A DNA stretch of 64,000 nucleotides from Aequorivita iocasae (GCF_016757735.1 NZ_CP068439.1:2356001-2420000), one strand, 5' to 3'. Shown: positions 32,876 to 41,082, counted from the stretch's first letter. Made by a program: numbers and translations. Notes: generated by a model from the letters alone, not told the origin.

Positions 32876-32946
32876 ACAATTCATCTGTAAAATTCAACAG
32901 TTCAGAATTTCAATTTTTAAAAGCTAAGTTTTTTAGGGGAAATTTG
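32876..32946 (+). promoter_or_regulatory. LytTR-type operator 2, before the TPR-like gene
   Basis: ACAATTCAT (32876-32884, one mismatch to the half-site) and ACAGTTCAG (32897-32905, exact) are again 21 bases apart. A -7-like box GAAATTTG (32939-32946) follows after 33 bases, the same geometry as operator 1. The TPR-like gene starts at 32982. Confidence 0.7.
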
Positions 32947-32981
32947 AACAACAATTAATACTAACTAAAAAATTAGAAACC

Positions 32982-33641
32982 ATGCAAAACGTAGTCACTT
33001 ATTTAATGATTTTTTTCACGGCCCTCATTATGCAGGGGCAAACAGATTCTGCAGTAAATGCAGCTGCCCACCCAACCAAATACCAACAGGGAATGCGTAA
33101 AGCCTTTCAGCTTTGGCAGGAGAACAAATCGTGGGAAGCCGCAAATGTTTTTGAAAGAATCGCGGCAGCAGAACCTGATAACTGGTTGCCTCCTTACTAT
33201 GTAGCTCAAATTAATGTAATCAATAGCTTCACTGAAAAAGACGCAACCAAGCTGAAAGCGCAATTGGATAAAGCACAGGATTTCATTAACGATGCGACTG
33301 CAATTTCAAAAGAGAATCCAGACTTACTGGTTTTACAGGCACAATTATATACGGCTTGGATTGTTTTTGACGGTCAACAATACGGAATGACCTACTCCCC
33401 AAAAGCTTCAGAACTATACAGTAAGGCTTTGGCGCTCGCGCCTAACAATCCACGTATAATTTTGGCAAAAGCCGAATGGGATATGGGCGGTGCAAAATAT
33501 TTTGGGCAATCCATTGAGCCCTATTGTAAAGACATTCAGCGGGCCATTGAACTTTTTGCTACCTTTAAACCAGCAGGTGAATTTTACCCAACATACGGCG
33601 AAGAACGCGCAAAGCAGATACAAGCAGAAAGCTGTAAATAA
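32982..33641 (+). CDS. Secreted TPR-like protein
   Basis: This 219-residue protein has a signal peptide (about residues 1-19) and a helical repeat region of the tetratricopeptide type (KAFQLWQENKSWEAANVFERIAAAEPDNWLPPYYVA, then SELYSKALALAPNNPRIILAKAEW). It is expected in the periplasm, as a scaffold for protein contacts. Its own LytTR-type operator and its place between the receptor and the kinase suggest that it works with the receptor or with the sensor kinase. The exact partner is unknown. Confidence 0.8.
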   Translation: MQNVVTYLMIFFTALIMQGQTDSAVNAAAHPTKYQQGMRKAFQLWQENKSWEAANVFERIAAAEPDNWLPPYYVAQINVINSFTEKDATKLKAQLDKAQDFINDATAISKENPDLLVLQAQLYTAWIVFDGQQYGMTYSPKASELYSKALALAPNNPRIILAKAEWDMGGAKYFGQSIEPYCKDIQRAIELFATFKPAGEFYPTYGEERAKQIQAESCK

Positions 33642-33649
33642 AAAATTTG

Positions 33650-33696
33650 CTGCAAATTCACGAGTGTTTTTTTAAATCATTCGTGAATTCGTAGCT
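33650..33696 (+). other. Long imperfect inverted repeat between the TPR and kinase genes
   Basis: The segments 33650-33667 and 33679-33696 can pair over 18 positions with two mismatches and one G-U pair, with an eleven-base T-rich loop. It is not a standard terminator because the T run lies in the loop, not after the stem. It may stabilise the upstream mRNA end or attenuate read-through into the kinase gene. Confidence 0.5.
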
Positions 33697-33713
33697 AACA
33701 AATAATTATTTCA

Positions 33714-35042
33714 ATGCGTATTTTAAAGGATTTTGGTAAGGCTTTTTTTGTAGGAACCCTAGTTTTTATTATTCTGGGTTTGATACAGTATGCCAACGGA
33801 TATCAGTATGATAATGGAAGGGATATTCTTATCACTTTTCTATATAATCAGCTGTATGCCGTGATTCTTTATATGGTGAATGCGTATTATTTTGATTTTT
33901 TGTTAAAGGTCTTTCCTAATGAAGTCTTTAAGCTGAAGAACCTTTTAAAAGGACTTTTCGGGGGAATTCTTGTTACTCTTTTGGCACTTTTCCTAATAAG
34001 GATCATAACGGAAGTGCTTATAGATGGAAGGGGCTTTTCAGAGTTTATTGCTTCCGAAAAGATGCAGTATTACTACATTTCATTTGTAATATCTGTAGTG
34101 GTCACGACCATTTTTTATGTGGCCTATTACTACAGAAATAAGCAGCAAACTATTGTAAAGGAACAGAAAATAATTGCCGGTACGGCTTCGGCAAAATTTG
34201 ATGCCCTTAAAAACCAACTGGATCCGCATTTTCTTTTCAATAGTTTAAATGTACTCACCAGTTTAATTGAAGAAAATCCCGAAGCCGCTACACGTTTTAC
34301 TACTTCGCTTTCCAAAGTGTATCGCTATGTTTTGGAACAAAAAAATAAAGAGTTGGTTACGCTGGAAGAGGAACTGAGGTTTGCGGAACTTTATATGTCG
34401 CTACTGGCGGTACGTTTTGAGGACAGTATTGTTTTTACTTCACCTTCAAAATTGGAAAACCCGCAGGCCAAGGTAGTTCCGTTATCGCTTCAACTTTTGT
34501 TGGAAAACGCAGTTAAGCACAACCAGGTTATGCCTTCGAAAAAACTTTATATAACTATTTCAGAAGAAAACGGCAATTTGGTTGTCACCAATAACAGTCA
34601 GCCAAAACAGGTTTTAAAAGAGAGTACGGGCGTTGGGTTGCGCAACATTCGCGACAGGTATGCACTCTTGACGAAACGCCCTGTAATTATTAACGAAAGC
34701 GAAAAAAAGTTCAGCATTGCAATACCCATTTTGGGTGAAAATCTTCAAATTATGAACACACCGGATGCTTATATTTCAGAAAAAAAGTACAAACTCGCTA
34801 AAAAACGGGTGGAAAAACTAAAAGGGTTTTACATTCACTTAACGCTATATATTTTAATGGCTCCGGTATTTATTTACTTAAATTATATTTCCCGGGCGGG
34901 CTTTCCGTGGGCGCTTTTCCCGATAGTTGGTTGGGGCATTGGGGTTATGGGCCACGCTGCGGAAACTTTTAATTACAACCCGTTTTTTGGCAAGGATTGG
35001 GAAGCGCGTAAAATTCGTGAGCTAATGGATAAGGATGAATAA
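33714..35042 (+). CDS. LytS-type sensor histidine kinase with C-terminal 2TM domain
   Basis: This 442-residue kinase has four N-terminal helices (about residues 10-30, 40-62, 80-105, 125-145) with no recognisable ligand domain. The LytS-type kinase core follows: LKNQLDPHFLFNSLN with the phosphorylated His near residue 172, LLLENAVKHN as N box and GVGLRNIRDRY as G box. An unusual addition is a 2TM domain (about residues 355-442: YKLAKKRVEKLKGFY, then GWGIGVMGHAAETF and GKDWEARKI), the same domain as in the three following small proteins. It should phosphorylate the LytTR regulator at the end of the group. Confidence 0.92.
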   Translation: MRILKDFGKAFFVGTLVFIILGLIQYANGYQYDNGRDILITFLYNQLYAVILYMVNAYYFDFLLKVFPNEVFKLKNLLKGLFGGILVTLLALFLIRIITEVLIDGRGFSEFIASEKMQYYYISFVISVVVTTIFYVAYYYRNKQQTIVKEQKIIAGTASAKFDALKNQLDPHFLFNSLNVLTSLIEENPEAATRFTTSLSKVYRYVLEQKNKELVTLEEELRFAELYMSLLAVRFEDSIVFTSPSKLENPQAKVVPLSLQLLLENAVKHNQVMPSKKLYITISEENGNLVVTNNSQPKQVLKESTGVGLRNIRDRYALLTKRPVIINESEKKFSIAIPILGENLQIMNTPDAYISEKKYKLAKKRVEKLKGFYIHLTLYILMAPVFIYLNYISRAGFPWALFPIVGWGIGVMGHAAETFNYNPFFGKDWEARKIRELMDKDE

Positions 35043-35045
35043 ACG

Positions 35046-35116
35046 ACAGTCCATCCCCCTAAAGCTACAGTTGGGAGATCGTATTTTTTTGAAGCCTTTA
35101 ATCTTTGATACCTTTA
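35046..35116 (+). promoter_or_regulatory. LytTR-type operator 3, before the 2TM genes
   Basis: ACAGTCCAT (35046-35054, one mismatch) and ACAGTTGGG (35067-35075, exact) are 21 bases apart, and TACCTTTA (35109-35116), one mismatch from TAnnTTTG, follows after 33 bases. This repeats the geometry of the other two sites. The first 2TM gene starts at 35140. Confidence 0.68.
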
Positions 35117-35139
35117 TACTATAATTAAAAACTACAATT

Positions 35140-35451
35140 ATGGAAACCGAAAATAACAAAGACAACAAATATTTTAAAGCCAAACAACGGGTGGCAGAGA
35201 TCAAGAAATTCTACACCAGTTTGATGTTTTATGTAGTATTCATTTGCGCTTTGGCAGGACTGAATTACTATACCAATGAATTAAGGTATCCATGGTTTTT
35301 GTGGGCAGCATTCGGTTGGGGAATCGGGATCTTTTTTCAGGCCATTAAAACATTTAGATGGGCGCCATTTATTGGCAAGGACTGGGAAGAAAAAAAGATG
35401 AAACAGTTTATGGAAGAGGAGGAACAAAAATCTAAAAATAATTGGAACTAA
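35140..35451 (+). CDS. 2TM domain protein 1
   Basis: This 103-residue protein is a free-standing 2TM domain. A basic start (KAKQRVAEIKKFYTSLMFY) leads into helix one (about residues 24-44). Helix two (about 52-72) contains the family motif AFGWGIGIFFQAIKTF, and the end is GKDWEEKKMKQFM. The same elements appear at the C-terminus of the kinase upstream. It may pair with the kinase in the membrane and tune its activity, or form hetero-oligomers with the two other copies; no direct evidence is available. It overlaps the next gene by ten bases. Confidence 0.88.
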   Translation: METENNKDNKYFKAKQRVAEIKKFYTSLMFYVVFICALAGLNYYTNELRYPWFLWAAFGWGIGIFFQAIKTFRWAPFIGKDWEEKKMKQFMEEEEQKSKNNWN

Positions 35452-35765
35452 TGTATTCTGAAAATTTAAAATGGAGAAAGGCCCGTAGAAGGGTAGATGC
35501 GCTAAAAGGATTCTACAAACATCTGTTGGTTTATATACTTGTAAATGTTGCCCTGTTTATTATAAGGGGAAGGGTTTTGGAATTTTTTCAAATTGAATCG
35601 AACGATAAAAATTTTGTTGAGTGGATTGATTGGAATATTTTGATAGTTCCACTGTTTTGGGGCATCGGGCTACTCTTTCACGCGGCTAAGGTTTTTCAAT
35701 ATAAATTCAAGTTCCTAAAAAACTGGGAAGACAGACAACTAAAAAAATTTCTTAAAGAAGAATAA
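35442..35765 (+). CDS. 2TM domain protein 2
   Basis: This 107-residue 2TM protein shows the same plan: KWRKARRRVDALKGFYKHLLVY, first helix, a longer loop of about 25 residues (VLEFFQIESNDKNFVEWIDW), then FWGIGLLFHAAKVF and the tail NWEDRQLKKFL. It differs from the first copy mainly in the loop between the helices, which would face the periplasm. The start codon overlaps the end of the preceding gene, so translation is probably coupled. Confidence 0.88.
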   Translation: MELMYSENLKWRKARRRVDALKGFYKHLLVYILVNVALFIIRGRVLEFFQIESNDKNFVEWIDWNILIVPLFWGIGLLFHAAKVFQYKFKFLKNWEDRQLKKFLKEE

Positions 35766-35776
35766 AAATCACTACA

Positions 35777-36082
35777 ATGGACACCAAGAAAAGTTTGGCC
35801 TACCTGCGGGCAAAGAAAAAAGTGGAAACCCTAAAGGGATTTTACAGTCACTTGGCGGTGTATATAATTGTTAACATAGCGATTATCCTTGTTTCGGCCA
35901 ATGTTTTTAATGCTAAGGAAATAAACTTTGCACATTGGAGCAATTACGTTACCGCTATTTTTTGGGGCATCGGTTTGGTGTCTCACGCCCTGTACGTGTT
36001 CTTTGTTATGAATGTGAACAATAATTTTCTAAAACGCTGGGAAGAGAAAAAAATAAAGCAATTTTTGGAGCAAGACCTTTAG
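35777..36082 (+). CDS. 2TM domain protein 3
   Basis: This 101-residue protein is the third free-standing 2TM domain, with AYLRAKKKVETLKGFYSHLAVY, helix one, a short loop (FNAKEINFAHWSNYV), IFWGIGLVSHALYVF in helix two and RWEEKKIKQFL at the end. It lies eleven bases after copy two and shortly before the response regulator gene. Four 2TM domains in one gene group, one of them on the kinase, suggest duplication within the locus. Confidence 0.88.
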   Translation: MDTKKSLAYLRAKKKVETLKGFYSHLAVYIIVNIAIILVSANVFNAKEINFAHWSNYVTAIFWGIGLVSHALYVFFVMNVNNNFLKRWEEKKIKQFLEQDL

Positions 36083-36114
36083 AAATCTACAACTTGAAAC
36101 CAGAAACCAACCCT

Positions 36115-36870
36115 ATGAACGTACTGATCATCGAAGACGAAAAACCCTCTGCTCGTTACCTGCAGCGGATGCTCGAAAAGCAAAAGGTAAACGTAAACCA
36201 AATGCTGCATAGCGTGGAAGAAGCTGTGGTGTGGTTTCAAAACAATGAACATCCCGATTTGATATTTCTCGATATTCAATTGAGCGACGGACTTTCCTTT
36301 GAAATTTTTGATACGGTGGAAGTAAACAGTGCAATAATTTTCACCACGGCTTTTGATGAATATGCCTTGCAGGCATTCAAACTGAATAGTATTGACTATC
36401 TATTGAAACCAATTGACGAAGCCGAGCTTCAGGCTGCCGTTAAAAAGTATAAATCCTTTAAACCTAGCCCCGCAAACGTACAGCTCAATTTTGAGGATAT
36501 TAAAAAACTGCTCGTAAATCCTGTGGAGCGCGAGTATAAAAAGCGATTTACCACAAAAATAGGGCAGCACATAAAAATGATTTCTGTTGATGAAATAGAA
36601 TGTTTTTATTCTGAAAACAAAGGTACATACGCACACACCGTAGATGGCCGCGATTATCTATTGGAAACTACTTTGGAACAACTGGAGCAGGAACTTTCTC
36701 CGGCAACGTTTTTTAGAATAAGCCGGAAGTTTTACATAAATATCAATTCAATAAAAGATATAATTGCGTACACAAATTCCCGGCTTCAATTAAAGCTTAA
36801 TAGTTTTAAGGGACAGGAAGTGATTGTAGCCCGCGAGCGTGTTAAGGATTTCAAGCTTTGGTTGGAGTAG
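36115..36870 (+). CDS. LytTR-type response regulator
   Basis: This regulator of about 251 residues has an N-terminal receiver domain (MNVLIIEDEKPSARYL; phosphorylated Asp in LIFLDIQLSDG near residue 52; FKLNSIDYLLKPID). A C-terminal LytTR DNA-binding domain follows (ISVDEIECFYSENKGTYAHT, FFRISRKFYININSI). The ATG at 36115 gives the standard receiver start; an in-frame ATG seven codons earlier adds only MKPETNP. LytTR proteins bind two 9-bp direct repeats 21 bp apart, and three such sites lie in this gene group, so it probably controls the whole module including itself. Confidence 0.93.
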   Translation: MNVLIIEDEKPSARYLQRMLEKQKVNVNQMLHSVEEAVVWFQNNEHPDLIFLDIQLSDGLSFEIFDTVEVNSAIIFTTAFDEYALQAFKLNSIDYLLKPIDEAELQAAVKKYKSFKPSPANVQLNFEDIKKLLVNPVEREYKKRFTTKIGQHIKMISVDEIECFYSENKGTYAHTVDGRDYLLETTLEQLEQELSPATFFRISRKFYININSIKDIIAYTNSRLQLKLNSFKGQEVIVARERVKDFKLWLE

Positions 36871-38094
36871 CTAATCTTTTCTTTTTAAAGTTTCAATTCT
36901 ATTTTCCTGAAAGGAAGACGGTAAAAGCTTCGGAATAAATTTCACCAAAAGCGGCAAAAGAACCGTTCCGCCGGGCAATAGAAATATTGTAAGCGATGGG
37001 ATGGTTTTACAAATATCCAATAATTGTTCTTTCACTTTCGATTTTTCTTCAACAGAAAGATCGCGGAGGGTGGACTGCCCAAGCAGCACCATCAATTCGC
37101 CACTTTCCTCCAGTTCGCGTGCCAAACGGTCTTTGTTGCGGATAATCAACAATTTTACAGTTGAAGCAGATTGTTTGTAAAACTGCTTCACTGGGTGCGA
37201 ATATTCAAAGAGTAGGATTTTTTCTGTATAATTTTTTGAAAAAGTATTTAGCGCCAGCAGACTTTTTTGAAGTTCGGTTTCAGGATAATCAAGTGTAACC
37301 AAAAGCTGCTGTAAAAATTGATGTTCTATTTCATCCATCTTTAAATCCTCCCACACGGTAAGGCAGCAAAGGTCAAGCAGATATTTTTTCTCCAATGAAT
37401 TTTTGCTATTCTTCAAATAATTTAGGCTTTCCAAAAAAGTGGCCGCGCCGCCTTCAGTATCATCAATTATATATTGTGAAGAAGTTTCAAATAGTTCGAT
37501 TAACAGTTTGTCGTACTTTGTTTTTTTCTTTTTGGATTTCAAAGTATAAAAACAGCCAGTTAACACAAAGGCTTCCAGTTGTTTGTAATATTTTTTTGCA
37601 GAATTTGGCTCTGAAAGCCATTGCTTGTATGCCAAAACGTCTAAATAGAGAAGGGCATAGGTAAGTAATGAAACGGTATTCTTTTTAAGAAGAGTATTTG
37701 CTTCCTGCAAACGCGTAGAAAGTATATGTTCCAAATTATTGACTGGACTTTGATTGAGTGAAAATTTGTGAAAAAAACCAGTTTTCTTCTTTTCCAGATC
37801 TTTGTAGAATAACAAAATACTAGCCACAGCTTCCTTATTATCTACGGTTTTATTTTCTTTATAAAATTGAAACAGCAAAGCGTGGAAGAGGTTTATTTTT
37901 GTAAGTTCTTCCTTGGTAAGTTTTAATTTACCGTACGATTTTTTAGGTAGAGCAGCAACCGAAATTCCATATATAAAACCGGTTTGCTTTAAAGCGTCAT
38001 AAAATTCATGTTCATCATTATAAGGTGCCACGAGATCGTTCGTATCAAAAAGATTTAGAAATTTTAAGATCCAATCTGGTGCGGAGGGGTTCAT
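36871..38094 (-). CDS. LETM1-like protein
   Basis: This 407-residue protein is mostly charged alpha helix. It ends in a region like the LETM1 ribosome-binding-like domain: VKEQLLDICKTIPSLTIFLLPGGTVLLPLLVKFIPKLLPSSF (about residues 352-393), here with one hydrophobic segment followed by the characteristic LLPSSF. In eukaryotes LETM1 is a mitochondrial inner membrane protein affecting potassium/proton exchange and ribosome contact; related Bacteroidota proteins have been called biofilm-associated without firm function. It converges on the LytTR gene, with no gap, and has a TAATTTTG box (38125-38132, minus strand) upstream. Confidence 0.75.
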   Translation of the reverse strand: MNPSAPDWILKFLNLFDTNDLVAPYNDEHEFYDALKQTGFIYGISVAALPKKSYGKLKLTKEELTKINLFHALLFQFYKENKTVDNKEAVASILLFYKDLEKKKTGFFHKFSLNQSPVNNLEHILSTRLQEANTLLKKNTVSLLTYALLYLDVLAYKQWLSEPNSAKKYYKQLEAFVLTGCFYTLKSKKKKTKYDKLLIELFETSSQYIIDDTEGGAATFLESLNYLKNSKNSLEKKYLLDLCCLTVWEDLKMDEIEHQFLQQLLVTLDYPETELQKSLLALNTFSKNYTEKILLFEYSHPVKQFYKQSASTVKLLIIRNKDRLARELEESGELMVLLGQSTLRDLSVEEKSKVKEQLLDICKTIPSLTIFLLPGGTVLLPLLVKFIPKLLPSSFQENRIETLKRKD

Positions 38095-38244
38095 CGTGTA
38101 AATAATTGACTATTTTCGGGCAGTCAAAATTAGTGTTTTTTTACGTTAACAAAAGATTAACGCTCTTATAAAAACCATGCTGTTACATTTAAACGTAAGT
38201 ATAAGCGAACAAGTAAAAATAAATAATATAAACCAACAAAAAAG

Positions 38245-38931
38245 ATGAAAAAATCAAAAATTTTTGCAGTAATCGGTGGAATAGGCGTAGCCGTACTATC
38301 GATATTTTTAATATCCGCAGATCACATTGACGCTCCAGCAGTAGCAGGAACCAATGCGGATATAACAGACTTTTATGCCTTTCAGGGTGAAAATAGCGGA
38401 AACCTTGTTTTTGCTACAAACGTTCAAGGGCTCTTGGCTCCAGGGCAACCCACGGAGCAGGCTGAGTTTGACGAGTCAGTTTTAATTGAAATTAATATTG
38501 ACAATAACAACGATCTTAAGGAAGATTTAGTTATTCAAGCTATTAGACGTGGTGACTCCATGTATTTCTTTGGACCAACCGCACCAGCAACGCAAGGTTT
38601 GCAAAGTACAATTGCAACTTCAACCCGCAGAAGCGTAAAAATTTCTACCAAGGATGATGTCCAAACAGCTGAAATAGATGGTATGAAGTTTTTTGCGGGA
38701 CCCCGCGAAGATCCTTTCTACTTTGATTTCAATCAATACAATGAAATTTTAGCGGGTACAGCAACCAGTTTTGACAATCCGGGTACCGACACCTTTGCAG
38801 GCTCAAACGTATTGAGCGTTGTAGTGGAAGTTCCAAAATCCATGCTTCCAGGAGGCGTAGCGGGTGTAAATCCATTTGCACCCAACACACCTATATATAA
38901 TGTGTGGGTTGAAGCTAAAAGAAAACAATAA
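38245..38931 (+). CDS. DUF4331 family secreted protein
   Basis: This 228-residue protein has a signal-like hydrophobic N-terminus (about residues 5-25) and the DUF4331 signature SADHIDAPAVAGTNADITDFYAF (about residues 24-46), then FAGPREDPFYFD and LSVVVEVPKSML. DUF4331 proteins are secreted or periplasmic and of unknown function, often encoded near TPR proteins and ECF sigma systems. It heads a rightward run of three genes (this, a lipoprotein, a TPR lipoprotein). The upstream gap (38095-38244) contains ACGTAAGTAT at 38193-38202, which recurs after the TPR gene. Confidence 0.88.
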   Translation: MKKSKIFAVIGGIGVAVLSIFLISADHIDAPAVAGTNADITDFYAFQGENSGNLVFATNVQGLLAPGQPTEQAEFDESVLIEINIDNNNDLKEDLVIQAIRRGDSMYFFGPTAPATQGLQSTIATSTRRSVKISTKDDVQTAEIDGMKFFAGPREDPFYFDFNQYNEILAGTATSFDNPGTDTFAGSNVLSVVVEVPKSMLPGGVAGVNPFAPNTPIYNVWVEAKRKQ

Positions 38932-38960
38932 AAATTGCTAACCTTAAAAATTTAAAAAAG

Positions 38961-39587
38961 ATGAAAACATTAAAATATATAACCCTTTTTGCTGCAATTT
39001 CAACATCACTTTTATTTGTGCAGTGTAAAGATGACGACGATAACGTAATAATACAGGAAACCTGTACCGACGGAATCATGAACGGTGAGGAAACAGATGT
39101 AGATTGCGGTGGGCCTGACTGCACACCTTGTGGGCAAGTACTTGACTTCAGCGGAACCTATATGCAGGAAGACCAAATGGGTCGCCCCGGTATTAACACG
39201 GTTTTTGGAACAGATGGTTTTAAAGACACCTTTAATGTAACCGTACCTTCAGAAATGCAAGCTGCATTTCAGGATAAATTTGAAACTAAATTATTGGGTT
39301 TAAATCCTGGATATACTGAAAACGCATTAGGTCTTGACGCCACTACTTTTACAACAGTACTTTCCAATGATGTATTGTGGGTAGCAAAAACAGGTATCAC
39401 AACATACTTTAACGGTACCGAAATATTGACCGGTAGAACCTTGAGCGATGATGTGATAGATGTATCATTACTATTGATCTTTGGCGGTCCTGATGGCTCT
39501 GAGAATCCAGGCTTGACCAGCGATGGTGTGCCATCAAACGATGTTGCTTTTTCAAGTAGCTTCCCATATTTGGCTGGACCATTTTAA
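38961..39587 (+). CDS. Lipoprotein with a Cys-rich DGIMNGEETDVDCGG motif
   Basis: This 208-residue lipoprotein (lipobox Cys22, FVQC) has a cysteine-rich segment CTDGIMNGEETDVDCGGPDC near residues 37-56, of a type seen in many bacterial surface proteins. A domain of about 150 residues follows with no family I recognise. It starts 29 bases after the DUF4331 gene and probably shares its function. The C-terminal part has DVSLLLIFGGPDGSENPG and GVPSNDVAFSSSFPYLAGPF. A terminator follows. Confidence 0.75.
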   Translation: MKTLKYITLFAAISTSLLFVQCKDDDDNVIIQETCTDGIMNGEETDVDCGGPDCTPCGQVLDFSGTYMQEDQMGRPGINTVFGTDGFKDTFNVTVPSEMQAAFQDKFETKLLGLNPGYTENALGLDATTFTTVLSNDVLWVAKTGITTYFNGTEILTGRTLSDDVIDVSLLLIFGGPDGSENPGLTSDGVPSNDVAFSSSFPYLAGPF

Positions 39588-39607
39588 TAGACCTAATTTA
39601 AAATCAG

Positions 39608-39636
39608 AAAAGAGAACCGTCTGTGTTCTCTTTTTT
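39608..39636 (+). terminator. Terminator after the DUF4331-lipoprotein pair
   Basis: AAAAGAGAAC and GTTCTCTTTT form a ten-base stem with a seven-base loop, followed by further T residues. It ends the two-gene unit before the TPR lipoprotein gene. Confidence 0.88.
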
Positions 39637-39680
39637 GCTTTAATAGATTTTAAAAGGTAAACCAACTTAAAATATCAATT

Positions 39681-40958
39681 ATGAAAAAAATCATCACAAT
39701 ACTTTTCATTGCTATTTTTTTTGGATGTCAGGAAAAGGCTGAAAAAATCACCGATAGCAATGATTACAATAAATATTTAATTACCACAAACATTCCTTCA
39801 AAAGAAGCGATAGAAAAAGATTATGAATTTTGGCAGGAAAAGTTCAATAATGATTCCACACATTTGATGGAGATGAATCGTTTATCTGGAATTCACGCAG
39901 CACTTTTTGGTAGTACGGGCGATATTTCCCAATTAAAAATTTCAGAAAAATTAATAAAAAAATCCCATGATATTGCCGCTCGCAATAAAGATACTTATTT
40001 GCGGAGTCTGGCCCACAATTATATTTCGCAACATCGTTTTAAAGAAGCGCAGGTTTTGCTTGATAGCGCTTATGCATACCCAGATAATAAAAAGCAAACG
40101 GAAATGATGCTTTTTGACGTGGCGATGGAATTGGGTGAGTACGAGAGGGCAGATACGCTATTGGGAAGAATTAAAAGCCCAAAAGATTTCAATTATTTAA
40201 TCCGTTTGGCAAAATGGAGCGATCACAACGGAAATTTGGAGGCTGCAATAAAATATTTGGAGCAGGCAAGGCAAGTTGCCGAAGAGCGCAATGACCAGGC
40301 ACTAAAATTGTGGATTTACAGCAATATTGGCGATTTTTATGGGCACGCTGGCCGACTTTCGGATTCGTACAATAGTTATCTGAAAACACTGAAATTAGAG
40401 CCGGACAACCATTATGCCAAAAAACAAATTGCGTGGCTGGTATATTCTTCCGAGAAAAATGCAAAAGAAGCGAATAGGATTTTAGATTCAATAATGGTAA
40501 ACCATAAAGCACCGGATTATCACCTATTGAAAGCTGAAATAGCAACCTACGAAGGAAATTTTTCCGAGGCAGAAAAGCAAAACGAATTATTTATAAAAAC
40601 TGCGGAAAACCCTGATTATGGTGCAATGTACAATACGTATTTAATTAATCTATACGCTGAAACCGATCCAGAAAAGGCCTTAAAATTAGCAGCGATGGAA
40701 ATTAACAACCGTGCCACTCCAGAAACATACCAATTGTTGGCATATGCACAACTAAAGGCGGGTCACAAGGAGGCGGCGCTAAAAACCATTGAGGAATATG
40801 TAGCGGGCAAAACTGAGGAACCCAAGGCACTGTTTCATTCTGCATTGGTTTATAAAGCTAACGGAATGGAGGAGAAAGTAGCTACTTTAAAAGAAGAATT
40901 GCTAGGTGCCACTTACGAACTGGGACCTGTAAAAGCAAAAGAAATTAAAAATTTGTAA
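39681..40958 (+). CDS. TPR-repeat lipoprotein
   Basis: This 425-residue lipoprotein (lipobox Cys16, FFGC) consists of helical repeats of the tetratricopeptide type, for example LAKWSDHNGNLEAAIKYLEQARQ, IGDFYGHAGRLSDSYNSYLKTLKLEPDN and ATYEGNFSEAEKQNELFIKTAE. It is expected at the periplasmic face of the outer membrane and to scaffold protein contacts. It has its own upstream terminator, so it may be expressed separately from the DUF4331 gene. The shared direction and the nearby ECF sigma/anti-sigma pair suggest a functional group, but this is not shown. Confidence 0.82.
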   Translation: MKKIITILFIAIFFGCQEKAEKITDSNDYNKYLITTNIPSKEAIEKDYEFWQEKFNNDSTHLMEMNRLSGIHAALFGSTGDISQLKISEKLIKKSHDIAARNKDTYLRSLAHNYISQHRFKEAQVLLDSAYAYPDNKKQTEMMLFDVAMELGEYERADTLLGRIKSPKDFNYLIRLAKWSDHNGNLEAAIKYLEQARQVAEERNDQALKLWIYSNIGDFYGHAGRLSDSYNSYLKTLKLEPDNHYAKKQIAWLVYSSEKNAKEANRILDSIMVNHKAPDYHLLKAEIATYEGNFSEAEKQNELFIKTAENPDYGAMYNTYLINLYAETDPEKALKLAAMEINNRATPETYQLLAYAQLKAGHKEAALKTIEEYVAGKTEEPKALFHSALVYKANGMEEKVATLKEELLGATYELGPVKAKEIKNL

Positions 40959-41012
40959 GTAATTGAAAACCATAGTTGGCAGTTTTACGTAAGTATTGTT
41001 GAGGTTGGTTAT

Positions 41013-41060
41013 CTACCAAGATATTGGTAGATTTTACGAAACCGGTTAATCCCGGTTTTT
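41013..41060 (+). other. Two adjacent hairpins after the TPR gene
   Basis: CTACCAA-GATA-TTGGTAG (41013-41030) is a perfect seven-base hairpin. AAACCGG-TTAATC-CCGGTTT (41039-41058), followed by two more T residues, is a terminator-like hairpin. Together with the next terminator they form three hairpins in about 100 bases. ACGTAAGTAT at 40987-40996 lies just upstream. The segment could be a double terminator or a small RNA. Confidence 0.5.
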
Positions 41061-41082
41061 CAGAGTTTTTTTGTTAGTTGAA

